The position numbers and the translations under genes were made by a program. From contig JAURHM010000024.1 in assembly GCA_030833315.1 (NCBI GenBank), positions 1-44,856 of the forward strand: a stretch of DNA of 44,856 bases. Reading direction: 5' to 3'. The stretch is from Burkholderiales bacterium. Lineage in GTDB: Bacteria; Pseudomonadota; Gammaproteobacteria; Burkholderiales; SG8-41. This document shows, one piece after another, positions 20,510 to 29,030 of the stretch. Within the stretch, counting starts at the first letter, position 1; each line of letters begins with the position of its first letter. The notes under the pieces were generated by a model. That model searched no databases and was not told the origin of the DNA. It was given only the letters and a program-made list of their open reading frames with translations.

Positions 20510-21520
20510 TCAGGGGAAAAGGCTGAGGCTGAGCCACCAGGTAATCGCCGAAATGGTCGCCGAGCAGGGTATGGTCAGCACCCAGGCCAGCACGATGTTG
20601 CCGGCAACGCCCCAGCGCACGGCTGAGACCGACTGCGCCGAACCGACGCCGACGATGGAACCGGTAATGGTGTGCGTCGTCGACACCGGGACGCCGAGGC
20701 TGGTCGCCATGAACAGGGTCAGCGCGCCTCCGGTCTCAGCGCAGAAACCGCCGACCGGTTTCAACTTGGTGATTTTCTGGCCCATGGTCCTGACGATTCG
20801 CCAGCCGCCGAGCAGCGTGCCGATGCTGATCGTGGCGTAGCAGCTGATGACCACCCACATCGGCACCGGATCCTTGGGCCCGCTGATACCTGCGGCAATC
20901 AGCAGCATGAGGATGATGCCCATGGTTTTCTGCGCGTCATTGCCCCCGTGACCGAGGCTATACATCGCCGCCGACAGCAGCTGCAGCCGGCGGAACCAGC
21001 GGTCAACCTTGGCCGGCGTCGTGCGCCGGCAAATCCATGACACTGCAACCATCAGCAGCCCCGCCAGCAGAAAGCCGAGCGTCGGCGATATGACAATGAA
21101 GATCAGCGTCTTGTAGATGCCGGCGCTTTGCAGTGCCCAGAATCCGCTTTTGGCCACTGCGGCGCCGATGAGGCCGCCGATCAGCGCATGCGAAGAACTC
21201 GACGGCAGGCCGTAGTACCAGGTGATGATGTTCCAGACAATGGCACCGACCAGTGCACCGAAAATAATATGGTGATCCACCACCGAAGCATCGATGATGC
21301 CCTGGCCCACCGTCGTCGCCACTTTCAGATGGAACACGAACAGCGCGGCAAAGTTGAAAAAGGCCGCCCACATGACGGCCTGGTACGGCTTCAGCACCCG
21401 GGTCGACACCACGGTGGCGATCGAGTTCGCGGCATCGTGGAAGCCGTTCATGAAATCGAATATCAGCGCAACCGTGACCAGCAGCACGATGACGCCCAGG
21501 CTGATGCTTAAGTGATCCAT
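20510..21520 (-). CDS. pit: PiT-family inorganic phosphate transporter
   Basis: A 336-residue membrane transporter of the PiT family (proton- or cation-coupled phosphate uptake). The duplicated signature is seen in the N-terminal half as DFMNGFHDAANSIATVVSTRVLKP and in the C-terminal half as SLGHGGNDAQKTMGIILMLL. GVPVSTTHTITGSIVGVG is also typical. About ten membrane helices. It lies 11 bases behind a DUF47 gene, the common partner of low-affinity PiT transporters. Confidence 0.93.
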   Translation of the reverse strand: MDHLSISLGVIVLLVTVALIFDFMNGFHDAANSIATVVSTRVLKPYQAVMWAAFFNFAALFVFHLKVATTVGQGIIDASVVDHHIIFGALVGAIVWNIITWYYGLPSSSSHALIGGLIGAAVAKSGFWALQSAGIYKTLIFIVISPTLGFLLAGLLMVAVSWICRRTTPAKVDRWFRRLQLLSAAMYSLGHGGNDAQKTMGIILMLLIAAGISGPKDPVPMWVVISCYATISIGTLLGGWRIVRTMGQKITKLKPVGGFCAETGGALTLFMATSLGVPVSTTHTITGSIVGVGSAQSVSAVRWGVAGNIVLAWVLTIPCSATISAITWWLSLSLFP

Positions 21521-21531
21521 GAGGGCGCGGC

Positions 21532-22167
21532 CTAGGAGTGTTCGAGAACAATGCCTTCGATGATGTTCGCGACATCCTCGCAGCGGTCGGTGATTTCCTC
21601 GAGCAGCATGTACACCGAACGCAGCTTGAAGACCTGCTTCAGATCGGACTCGTCGCGGAACAGCCGCGACATCGCCGAGCGCATCACGCGGTCGGCGTCG
21701 GATTCCAGGCGGTCGATTTCCTCGCAGGTTTTGAGGATCGCGTCGGGCGCGCTCAGCTTGGGCAGCAGGCTCACCGCGGTCTTGATCCGCTCGCAGGACA
21801 TGTGGCAGATCTGCGCCAGCTGTTCGGCTTCCGGCGTGCCGCGGCGGATGTCATACAGCAGCAGCGATTCAGCGACGTCCTGGATCAGATCGAGGATGTC
21901 GTCCATATTGGTAATCAACTGGTGAATCTGGTCGCGGTCGATTGGCGTGATGAACGTGCTGTGCAACACCAGAATCGTGTCGTGGGTGATCTTGTCCGCC
22001 GCCCGCTCGGCCTCATCGATGCGCCGGGTATAACTTTCCGCGTCATGCAGATTGCTCATAAGCCCGACCAGCTCGCGGCTGCCTTCCACAATACGAAGCG
22101 CGTGCGCGTTAAAGAAATCGAAAAACCGGCCCTCGCGGGGCATCAGTTTGGAAAAGAGGGTGGCCAT
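21532..22167 (-). CDS. DUF47 / PhoU-like protein, partner of phosphate transporter
   Basis: A 211-residue all-helical cytosolic protein starting MATLFSKLMPREGRFFDFFNAHA, the usual N-terminus of the DUF47 family (TIGR00153-like). The acidic helices DAESYTRRIDEAERAADKITHDTI and TNMDDILDLIQDVAES resemble the metal-binding ExxxD repeats of PhoU. It precedes pit by 11 bases. In other bacteria this partner modulates PiT activity, so a regulatory role is inferred from context. Confidence 0.92.
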   Translation of the reverse strand: MATLFSKLMPREGRFFDFFNAHALRIVEGSRELVGLMSNLHDAESYTRRIDEAERAADKITHDTILVLHSTFITPIDRDQIHQLITNMDDILDLIQDVAESLLLYDIRRGTPEAEQLAQICHMSCERIKTAVSLLPKLSAPDAILKTCEEIDRLESDADRVMRSAMSRLFRDESDLKQVFKLRSVYMLLEEITDRCEDVANIIEGIVLEHS

Positions 22168-22332
22168 AGGAAGATTACGCTCGCAGGATTATAGTTAAGT
22201 ATTTGCTTTTATTGATTATTTTTTGGATACGCTAGAGCAGGCCGCTGTTCTGAACGTACTTTACCGAAATACCGGCACGCCGGCCATACGGATCGCACCG
22301 TGCGGACCCGGCTTCGCAGGCCCGCAAGGTTC

Positions 22333-23073
22333 TCATGCCGCCGGCCGGGCCGGCCGCAGATCGGGCTCCAGCGATTCGCGTTCATCAAACACGAAACAGT
22401 TGCCCTGCCAGTGACGGCCGTCGGTTTCTTCAAAATATTTCAGGATGCCACCATCCAACTGCAACACGTTATGCAGTCCGAGCTCATGCATGTACAGCGC
22501 CGCCTTTTCGCAGCGGATGCCGCCGGTGCAATAACTGACGATGGTTTTATCCTGCAACTCGGCGCGGTGATCCTGCACGGCCTTCGGAAACTCGGTGAAC
22601 TTCCGGATCCGCCAGTTGATGGCATTGTTGAATTTGCCGTAATCGACTTCGAAGTCGTTGCGTGTATCGAGCATCACCACCGGCTTGCCGGCGTCATCAC
22701 AGCCCTGATCCAACCAGCGCGCCAGGGTTTTGGCATCCACCGCCGGCGCCCGCCCTTCAACCGGGCAGATCGTGGGGTAATCCATGCGGATAATTTCTTT
22801 TTTGACCTTGACCTTCAAGCGCTTGAATGGAACTGTTGACGACCAACTTTCCTTGGCCGGCAACGCCGCAAAACCGGGCACCGCGCGCAATGCCGCGAGC
22901 ATCCCGTAGCAAGCCTGCTCTTCGCCGGCGATAAACGCGTTCAAACCTTCCGGGGTGACGAGGATTGTGCCTTTGACACCGAGCGACCGGCCTGCGGCCT
23001 TCAGTGCCGCACAAGTGGAATCCGGATCGCTGACAGGCCAGAAATAATAGGCGGCAAGGTTGAGAATACGCAT
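22333..23073 (-). CDS. trhO: tRNA uridine(34) hydroxylase (TrhO / YceA, rhodanese domain)
   Basis: A 246-residue protein that performs oxygen-dependent hydroxylation of U34 in tRNA, part of the wobble 5-oxyacetyluridine pathway. The N-terminal ~100 residues form the small domain with GTILVTPEGLNAFIAG. The rhodanese domain follows, with MLDTRNDFEVDYGKFNNAINW and the catalytic Cys182 in VSYCTGGIRCEKAALYM. It is shorter than the E. coli protein at the C-terminus, ending soon after HWQGNCFVFDERES. It is the last housekeeping gene before the polysaccharide locus. Confidence 0.93.
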   Translation of the reverse strand: MRILNLAAYYFWPVSDPDSTCAALKAAGRSLGVKGTILVTPEGLNAFIAGEEQACYGMLAALRAVPGFAALPAKESWSSTVPFKRLKVKVKKEIIRMDYPTICPVEGRAPAVDAKTLARWLDQGCDDAGKPVVMLDTRNDFEVDYGKFNNAINWRIRKFTEFPKAVQDHRAELQDKTIVSYCTGGIRCEKAALYMHELGLHNVLQLDGGILKYFEETDGRHWQGNCFVFDERESLEPDLRPARPAA

Positions 23074-23131
23074 GCCGTATAGGATAAACCCTGATCGATA
23101 ATCTTGAACGCGGCAGTTTGCCGTGACAACA

Positions 23132-23155
23132 AAAAGCCGCCCGTGGGCGGCTTTT
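23132..23155 (-). terminator. terminator at the end of the polysaccharide locus
   Basis: A 10-bp stem AAAAGCCGCC/GGCGGCTTTT with a 4-base loop. On the minus strand it ends in TTTTTG. It lies about 425 bases after the last gene of the polysaccharide locus and before trhO, so it should end that long transcript. The symmetrical A/T ends also permit use on the plus strand. The rest of the 505-base space between trhO and the locus holds the helix-turn-helix remnant described next and nothing else I can identify. Confidence 0.75.
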
Positions 23156-23222
23156 CTGAACTTTGGTTGTGGAATATATCTCTATTTCGAAATTCGCTCA
23201 ATTGCCCCATCCTGCCGGATAG

Positions 23223-23564
23223 CAGGCGCGCGGACAAAAGCCAAAGTCTCCGCAGCGTTTCTCAATCGTTTGGCAGATCAGTGAAGCGACGCTGGAGCGC
23301 TGGCGAACAGAAGCGGGCGGGCCGGTGTTTCTCAAACTTGGCGCTAAGGTCCGATACCGCGTTCGTGACGTTGAAGCCTTCGAAGCTGAGGCCCTTCGTG
23401 AATCGACCATGTCGGACGGCGGCGTAGTCCAGCACGCGATCGTCGATCAACCAAAACGCCAGATCAAAACCACAGTTCGCCCTGCACGACCAATCACCAT
23501 CTGGTTTTATGCCGGTCCTCGCCGCACCCGTTTGCGCCCAGGTTTCGCTGGCCGTACCCGGTGA
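23223..23564 (+). pseudogene. excisionase-like helix-turn-helix protein, decayed
   Basis: An open plus-strand frame between stops at 23220 and 23562. Its middle reads QISEATLERWRTEAGGPVFLKLGAKVRYRVRDVEAFEAEAL, a MerR/AlpA/excisionase-type DNA-binding domain (helix, wing and the typical FxKLGxxVRYRxxDVEAFE). No proper start with a ribosome site precedes the domain, and the frame after RESTMSD looks non-coding, so it is probably a remnant. Such small regulators belong to integrated elements and phages. Its place at the edge of the polysaccharide locus suggests a former mobile element boundary. Confidence 0.6.
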
Positions 23565-23578
23565 CGACGGATGCATCA

Positions 23579-25516
23579 TCAAGCCAAACCCAATGCTTGA
23601 GCCTCGGCTTCCTGCTCCAGATACACCCAATCCACGATCTCATCGCTCGGCGTGTAGCCACTGACGAGCTTTTCCATCATCAAGCGGATGACACCGACGT
23701 CATTCACATTAAGCGCCATCTCCAACGACTTCAGCTTGCCTTCAAGCTCCGCCCAAGGGACGAACTCCTCGTGGGCTTTCATGATTCTCTGATGGGAGGT
23801 TGGCTTGGGGTTGTCGCCGATTAGCAGTTCTTCGTGAAGCTTCTCACCTGGACGCAGGCCGGTGATTTCGATCTCGATATCCCCATCGGGGTTTTGCTCA
23901 TCTTTGACGGTCAAGCCTGAGAGTTCGATCATGCGACGGGCCAGATCCATGATCTTGACCGATTGACCCATGTCCAGCACGAACACATCCCCCCCCTTAG
24001 CCATAGCCCCCGCCTGGATCACCAACTGAGAGGCCTCTGGGATGGTCATGAAGTAGCGGGTGATATCTGGGTGGGTGAGCGCGATCGGCCCACCGTCACG
24101 GATCTGCTGACGGAACTTGGGTACCACAGATCCGGATGAACCCAGCACATTGCCAAAGCGCACCATGCTGACTTTGGTGCCGGGGCTATTGGCAGCCAGT
24201 GCCTGCAGTGCCATTTCTGCTAGCCGCTTGCTGGCGCCCATGATGTTGGTCGGGCGCACCGCCTTGTCGGTGCTGATCAGAACAAAATCAGAAACACCGT
24301 TTTCGGTAGCAGCCTGCGCTGTTCTAAGCGTTCCGAGGACATTGTTCTTGATGCCTACTGCCGGGTTGTGCTCCACCAGCGGCACATGCTTATAGGCGGC
24401 AGCGTGGTATACCGTGTCCGGGTGCCAAGTGGACATGATCTCGTGCATACGCTCGCTGTCTTGTACCGAGGCCAAAAGTGGTACTAACACGATGCCACGA
24501 TCGGTGATCTTTTCTTCAAGCTCCTGGTGAATGCTATAGAGGGCGAATTCACTCTGTTCGATCAGCAGCAGTTTGCTTGGGCCAACCGTCACGATCTGGC
24601 GGCAGATTTCGCTGCCGATTGAGCCACCGGCACCGGTCACCATGACCACCTTACTGCGCACGTTCATGGCCAGCAGGATGTGATTAGGCACCACCGGCTC
24701 GCGGCCAAGCAGGTCGTCGATGTCCAGTTCACGCAGATCGGAGATGCTGACTTTGCCCTGGGCCAAATCGGTCACGCTTGGGAGCGTACGAACTGCCACG
24801 CGAGCTGTTCGAATCTGGGCCAGGATTTCATTGCGACGCTTGCGGTTCAGGCTGGGCATCGCCAGAAGTACGTCACTAATGGTCAATGTAGTGGCTAGAT
24901 TGGCCAGATCTGCAGGGTTGTAGATAGGCTGCCCATTCAATACATGGCCATGCAGACGATCGTCGTCGTCGAGAAGGCCGACGACCTGCATCTCATGGCT
25001 ATTGGCCAAAGCGGCGACCAGCTGGCGGCCGGTGCGCCCCGCACCGTAGATGAGCACCTTGGGGCGAGATGTGCGCTTCAGGATGTTCTGGTACTGATCG
25101 CCAAGCCAAATGCGTGCTAAGGCTCGAGATGCGCCAACAAACAGCAGGAGCAATATTGGTTGGATGATGCCAACGGTACGAGGAACCTCTTGAACTCCAA
25201 TCGCTGTGAATACTGATACGTAAAGCAAGCCATAGATACTGATTGACCTAGCAACCGCCAACAAGGCGGGCCAGCCGCTATAACGAAATATGGCTCGATA
25301 GAGCCCCGTTGAGATAAAGATTGGCAAAGCAACGCCAATGGATGTCACGACCGCCCAAAAGGCATTCCCTGACAAGGCGACAAATTCACCAAGTCGAAGG
25401 TAGTAAGCCAGCCAGACGGTCAGTACACACAGGGCGGAATCAAGCGCCAAGACAATAAAGCGCTTGGCCCATCGTGGTAATGCCAATATAGGCATCGTGA
25501 AGTTTTGCAACAGCAC
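23579..25516 (-). CDS. WbpM/CapD-like nucleotide-sugar 4,6-dehydratase (membrane-anchored)
   Basis: A 645-residue inner-membrane protein with four N-terminal helices (to ~130). It has a first Rossmann segment (GAGRTGRQLVAALANS) and a C-terminal short-chain dehydrogenase domain starting VTGAGGSIGSEICRQ near 290. YHAAAYKHVPLVEHNP and ISTDKAVRPTNIMGASKRLAEM follow. The MxxxK in place of YxxxK is characteristic of the WbpM class, which makes UDP-4-keto-6-deoxy-N-acetyl sugars from UDP-GlcNAc, the entry to QuiNAc, FucNAc or bacillosamine. It is the last gene of the locus, the position wbpM has in pseudomonad O-antigen clusters. Confidence 0.93.
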   Translation of the reverse strand: MLLQNFTMPILALPRWAKRFIVLALDSALCVLTVWLAYYLRLGEFVALSGNAFWAVVTSIGVALPIFISTGLYRAIFRYSGWPALLAVARSISIYGLLYVSVFTAIGVQEVPRTVGIIQPILLLLFVGASRALARIWLGDQYQNILKRTSRPKVLIYGAGRTGRQLVAALANSHEMQVVGLLDDDDRLHGHVLNGQPIYNPADLANLATTLTISDVLLAMPSLNRKRRNEILAQIRTARVAVRTLPSVTDLAQGKVSISDLRELDIDDLLGREPVVPNHILLAMNVRSKVVMVTGAGGSIGSEICRQIVTVGPSKLLLIEQSEFALYSIHQELEEKITDRGIVLVPLLASVQDSERMHEIMSTWHPDTVYHAAAYKHVPLVEHNPAVGIKNNVLGTLRTAQAATENGVSDFVLISTDKAVRPTNIMGASKRLAEMALQALAANSPGTKVSMVRFGNVLGSSGSVVPKFRQQIRDGGPIALTHPDITRYFMTIPEASQLVIQAGAMAKGGDVFVLDMGQSVKIMDLARRMIELSGLTVKDEQNPDGDIEIEITGLRPGEKLHEELLIGDNPKPTSHQRIMKAHEEFVPWAELEGKLKSLEMALNVNDVGVIRLMMEKLVSGYTPSDEIVDWVYLEQEAEAQALGLA

Positions 25517-25540
25517 TCTTACTCCAGTAAGTTTGGCTGG

Positions 25541-26104
25541 TTAATGTGAGACACCATCCCGTCGCAGGACCTTCAGCAGAGTCAGCCACAGAATCCATAG
25601 GTCAAACCCGAATGAACGCCTTTGAAGGTACTCAGCGTCCAGTTTGACCTTGTCAGGAACCGGCAATTCGTCCCTACCATTTACTTGTGCCCAACCCGTG
25701 AGGCCTGGCACCAGTTCGTTAATGCCCGCATCGGTACGCAAGGCGATTAGATCATCCTGGTTGAAAAGCGCTGGACGAGGGCCTACAAAGCTCATATCGC
25801 CCTTAAGGATGCTCCACAACTGTGGCAGCTCATCCAAGCTGGATTTGCGCAGAAACGATCCTACGGGCGTCAACCATTGGCCGGGACTCTGTAGGAGATG
25901 TGTGGCCACCGCCGGCGTATCGATGCGCATACTGCGGAATTTGGGCATTTTGAAAATTCGGTTGCCTCGGCCCACCCGGTCGCTCCAGTAGATAGCTGGT
26001 CCAGACGAGGTCAGGCGAACGAGGAGAACAATTACAACCACTGGTATAATCAACATCGCCATCAGCAACAGAGCCACCAATAAATCAAACGCTCGTTTTA
26101 GCAT
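25541..26104 (-). CDS. initiating sugar-phosphate transferase (PglC/WbpL-like small PGT)
   Basis: A 187-residue bacterial sugar transferase that moves a sugar phosphate from UDP-sugar to undecaprenyl phosphate and so starts each repeat unit. It is a minimal monotopic form: one N-terminal hydrophobic segment (about 5-32), then FKMPKFRSMRIDT, the catalytic SLDELPQLWSILKGDMSFVGPRP near 95-115, and PGLTGWAQVNGRD. It lacks the large polytopic N-terminus of WbaP/WcaJ. Its ATG shares one base with the stop of the upstream glycosyltransferase (TAATG). With the WbpM-like enzyme next to it, the first sugar may be an N-acetyl-6-deoxyhexose. Confidence 0.94.
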   Translation of the reverse strand: MLKRAFDLLVALLLMAMLIIPVVVIVLLVRLTSSGPAIYWSDRVGRGNRIFKMPKFRSMRIDTPAVATHLLQSPGQWLTPVGSFLRKSSLDELPQLWSILKGDMSFVGPRPALFNQDDLIALRTDAGINELVPGLTGWAQVNGRDELPVPDKVKLDAEYLQRRSFGFDLWILWLTLLKVLRRDGVSH

Positions 26105-27264
26105 TAGCTCAATCTATTCGAAAAGATATCGCGGAAATATCGAACATATCCATCCACTACATTCTGCTGTTCAAATTTAGACATCACCCGACTCCGGGCA
26201 GCGATTGCATACTGGCCTCGTTCCTCAGGTAGCTCACACCATAGCGTCATAAGCTTAGACAACTCTTCGATGTTCCCCACTGATACCAGCCTACCAGTAC
26301 GCCCTTCTTCAATAGCATCTGTGATTCCGTATATTCGAGTTCCGATTGCAGGGATACCAGCCGCCGCAGCCTCAAGAATAACCATACCAAAACCTTCACG
26401 GTAGCTAGGAAGGCACAAAAAATCCGCGACGGCGAGCTGTTTCTCTGGGTTATTGGTAAATCCTAAAATCCGCAATCGATCGCTTAATGGCTTTGGCACC
26501 AGTTCACGCAACCGAGCTTCCATTTCTTCTTCATCGGGGCCCGCAAGCATCAACCACAGGTCATCTCTAGAAGCCGCGCTGCGAACAAAGGCTTTGGCTA
26601 GATCAAGCACCCCCTTGTCAAACGCCAGCCGCCCCAAAAAGATACACACCACCGCGTGCTCCGGAATCCCCAACTCCGCTCGAACTTGTTTACGCAGCAC
26701 GGAATTAGGCCTGAACTTTTCAGTATCAACGCCACAGATAGACCCTGCACCCAATACCTGTAACTTGCCCACTGGTACAACATGTTCCCGCTCCAGAAAT
26801 CTCTTTTCACCCTCACTTACCGCCAAGACATGGGTAGCTAGGCGGGCCGTCACACCATCCATGAATTTGAGTAAAAAACACATCGGTCCACGCCGGGACG
26901 CCCAGACTTCACCCTGAAATATGTGCACTCGATGGGGAACACGAAGCAAGAAAGCCGCTAGCATGCCGAGCAAGCCAGCCTTGGGAACAACAGACACGAC
27001 GATGTCGAAACGCTCTCGCCCAAAGAGTCGGCACAATCTAAACAGTGCCAGCAGATCGCGCCAAGGTGCAATTTTTCGCTCTATCTCTACACCCACCTCC
27101 CGTACGGGCAAATCCAGCGGAGGCACATAAGTGTCGCAGTGGGGATTGCAGGCTAATGTCACCTCAAAGTAACTAGCCAACTCGCGCAAATGAGGCTTTA
27201 AAAAGAAGTGAATAGAGAGAGGTGTTGCCGCAAGCACGCACATCCGTGGAAGCCGGTTACTCAT
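26104..27264 (-). CDS. glycosyltransferase family 4 (GT-B)
   Basis: A 386-residue cytosolic glycosyltransferase. The N-terminal acceptor domain contains IHIFQGEVWASRR-like sequence near 120. The C-terminal donor domain has VCIFLGRLAFDKGVLDLAKAF and the retaining-enzyme E-x7-E motif in PSYREGFGMVILEAAAAGIPAIGT, with GITDAIEEGRTGRLV after it. It resembles enzymes that add the second sugar to an undecaprenyl-linked N-acetylhexosamine. Donor sugar unknown. It overlaps the GT2 gene upstream by four bases and the sugar transferase downstream by one. Confidence 0.92.
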   Translation of the reverse strand: MSNRLPRMCVLAATPLSIHFFLKPHLRELASYFEVTLACNPHCDTYVPPLDLPVREVGVEIERKIAPWRDLLALFRLCRLFGRERFDIVVSVVPKAGLLGMLAAFLLRVPHRVHIFQGEVWASRRGPMCFLLKFMDGVTARLATHVLAVSEGEKRFLEREHVVPVGKLQVLGAGSICGVDTEKFRPNSVLRKQVRAELGIPEHAVVCIFLGRLAFDKGVLDLAKAFVRSAASRDDLWLMLAGPDEEEMEARLRELVPKPLSDRLRILGFTNNPEKQLAVADFLCLPSYREGFGMVILEAAAAGIPAIGTRIYGITDAIEEGRTGRLVSVGNIEELSKLMTLWCELPEERGQYAIAARSRVMSKFEQQNVVDGYVRYFRDIFSNRLS

Positions 27265-28061
27265 CCCGCTATCCGCATAATCCAGAGACGGCGGAGGAAT
27301 TTAACCAATGACCAACCAATGGAAACGAAAAAGACAAACCAAGACAGGTTACGCTCGGCGCGTAACACTCGCAGCGCTGCCAACTCTCGCTTTTCGTGTG
27401 TCCAAAGTTGCCCGCTATAACCGCCGGGGCTGAAATCAGGCCGCAAAGAATATGCTAGGCACACCTCCATACGATATGCCGACATGTTTGCTGCAATGAT
27501 CTGTAGCCAGAGGAGATAGTCCTCCGTGACGGATCTTCCCTGAAAGCGGAATGGCAAGTCGCAACGTAACATCACCGAGCGGGTTGGTAGCCTGCAAGAA
27601 ACTAACATTTTGGACATTGTAAGTCGGGTGGCTTGGGGTTTGGTATCAACAGGGGGATCGATGCCCCCATCTGTGAATCGCGAGTCATGGCCGCACAGCA
27701 CCACATCGGGATGATCTAACAGCCACGCCCACTGAATCTCCAGTTTGCGCGGATGCCACACATCATCGGCATCCAGGAACGCCAGCCATGGTTGAGTGGA
27801 TGCATCCCAACCTGCATTGCGGGCTAAGCCCGGGCCACCGTTCTGCTTCAGAGAGATCACCCGTAAACGTGGTGCGTGCACCTTTTCGAATTGATGTAGA
27901 ACCTCCAGCGTTCCATCTCCACTAGCATCGTCAATGAGCAAAATTTCAGCAGGCTGAAGAGTTTGACTCAGAACTGAATTGAGCGCATAAACCACTTCAG
28001 CTTGGCATCGGTAACAAGGAATGACTACAGTAATTGGTGCATAGTGGCTGGGAACAGACAT
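27261..28061 (-). CDS. glycosyltransferase family 2
   Basis: A 266-residue GT-A glycosyltransferase. It has the nucleotide-binding start ITVVIPCYRCQAEVVYALNSVLSQ, the metal-binding stretch LLIDDASGDGT, NGGPGLARNAGWDAS and the DxD-type FLDADDVWHPRKLE near 100. A hydrophobic C-terminal segment (SWFVFFVSIGWSLVKFL) probably tethers it to the inner membrane. It lies downstream of the decayed polymerase gene and overlaps the next glycosyltransferase by four bases. Donor and acceptor unknown. Confidence 0.9.
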   Translation of the reverse strand: MSVPSHYAPITVVIPCYRCQAEVVYALNSVLSQTLQPAEILLIDDASGDGTLEVLHQFEKVHAPRLRVISLKQNGGPGLARNAGWDASTQPWLAFLDADDVWHPRKLEIQWAWLLDHPDVVLCGHDSRFTDGGIDPPVDTKPQATRLTMSKMLVSCRLPTRSVMLRCDLPFRFQGRSVTEDYLLWLQIIAANMSAYRMEVCLAYSLRPDFSPGGYSGQLWTHEKRELAALRVLRAERNLSWFVFFVSIGWSLVKFLRRLWIMRIAG

Positions 28062-28153
28062 GGAAGGATATTCAGAAGTTCAGGAATGTGAACAGGCTCG
28101 ATTTAAGAGTGCTTCCGCCTATTTGGACTCAATCACACAGATCAGCACGACGC

Positions 28154-28985
28154 TCATGAAAAAAAGATCAAGGCAGGCAATTGGCTTTTAAGCGAACCAC
28201 CAAAATGTGCAACTATTATTGACATTGACCAACCTGCGACTGCCGAAAGAACCGGATTGCGATTCGCCATATGCACAAACATCTCAGCATACTGCATAGC
28301 CACAACGAGTAAAGTCATAATGACGAACACGACCACCAAAAAACCTGAAAGATAAAGGAAGGCGATACCGTCGGGCAGGGACATAAAGCGAACGTTTTTG
28401 TTTAATTCATTTCCCTGAAGAGCGGGCCAAGGTGCGATCGTTGAATAAATTGATTCAGATTTGATGGAGGTGGCCAAGGTTGCACTTAAAAACAACGGTG
28501 GCAACCCCAAATACGGTCAGAATAAATAGAACCCAATTCCAGCGTCTAATGGACTTCAGCCACCTAGGACGTTCTTCTTCATCCATCTTCCCCTGTAAAG
28601 TTTTCAACCCCCCTGGCAGTGTCTCGAAAATAAACCGAGCACTCATAACAGCCAATGCCCCGATGTTAGAAATATGCAAAGCATGGTCCTAGTGTGATGC
28701 CGAGCCGCTGAACTGCCCGGTAGGCTCGGGATATCCGTTACTCCAAGCCAAATGCCACGACAACTTAAACATAAACCCAACCACAAGAATATCGTCAGGT
28801 ACGTGTAGCCATAGGTGCGATGCTTAACAAAAGCGCTTCCCAGCAACGCCATGAATGCATCCGAAAACAGCATATAAACAAACGCGCTGCCCTCATATTT
28901 TCTTAAGGCGATAAAAAACAAGACAGCGATGGGAACAGCACGCTCGATCTCATCAGCCTGCTCGGCTCGGGTCAGGGTTCTTCAT
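28154..28985 (-). pseudogene. decayed O-antigen/EPS polymerase-like (Wzy) membrane protein gene
   Basis: Read on the minus strand, three frames each hold convincing membrane-protein sequence that joins into one protein. The first, LFFIALRKYEGSAFVYMLF to YTYLTIFLWLG, runs in one frame. After a one-base loss near 28776 the sequence continues as FMFKLSWHLAWSNGYPEPTG. The codon TAG (28689-28691) then replaces the Trp expected in SASHxDHALHISNIGALAV, and that frame ends at 28455. Hydrophobic sequence (LYLSGFLVVVFVIMTLL) resumes in the first frame. A further extra base may separate the ribosome site and ATG at 28985 from the coding frame. The total is ~275 codons, shorter than normal Wzy proteins (over 400), so there is also a deletion. 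Calling it Wzy rests on the membrane pattern and locus context. Confidence 0.75.
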
Positions 28986-29030
28986 CGCTGCTTGCTCCTA
29001 ATTGCAATTGAAGCTTCGTAACTTCAATTT

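Noticed and set aside
23262-23630. 122-codon minus-strand open frame downstream of the WbpM-like gene
   Set aside because: It overlaps the stop of the real gene and is antisense to the helix-turn-helix remnant, which has clear family similarity; its translation has none.
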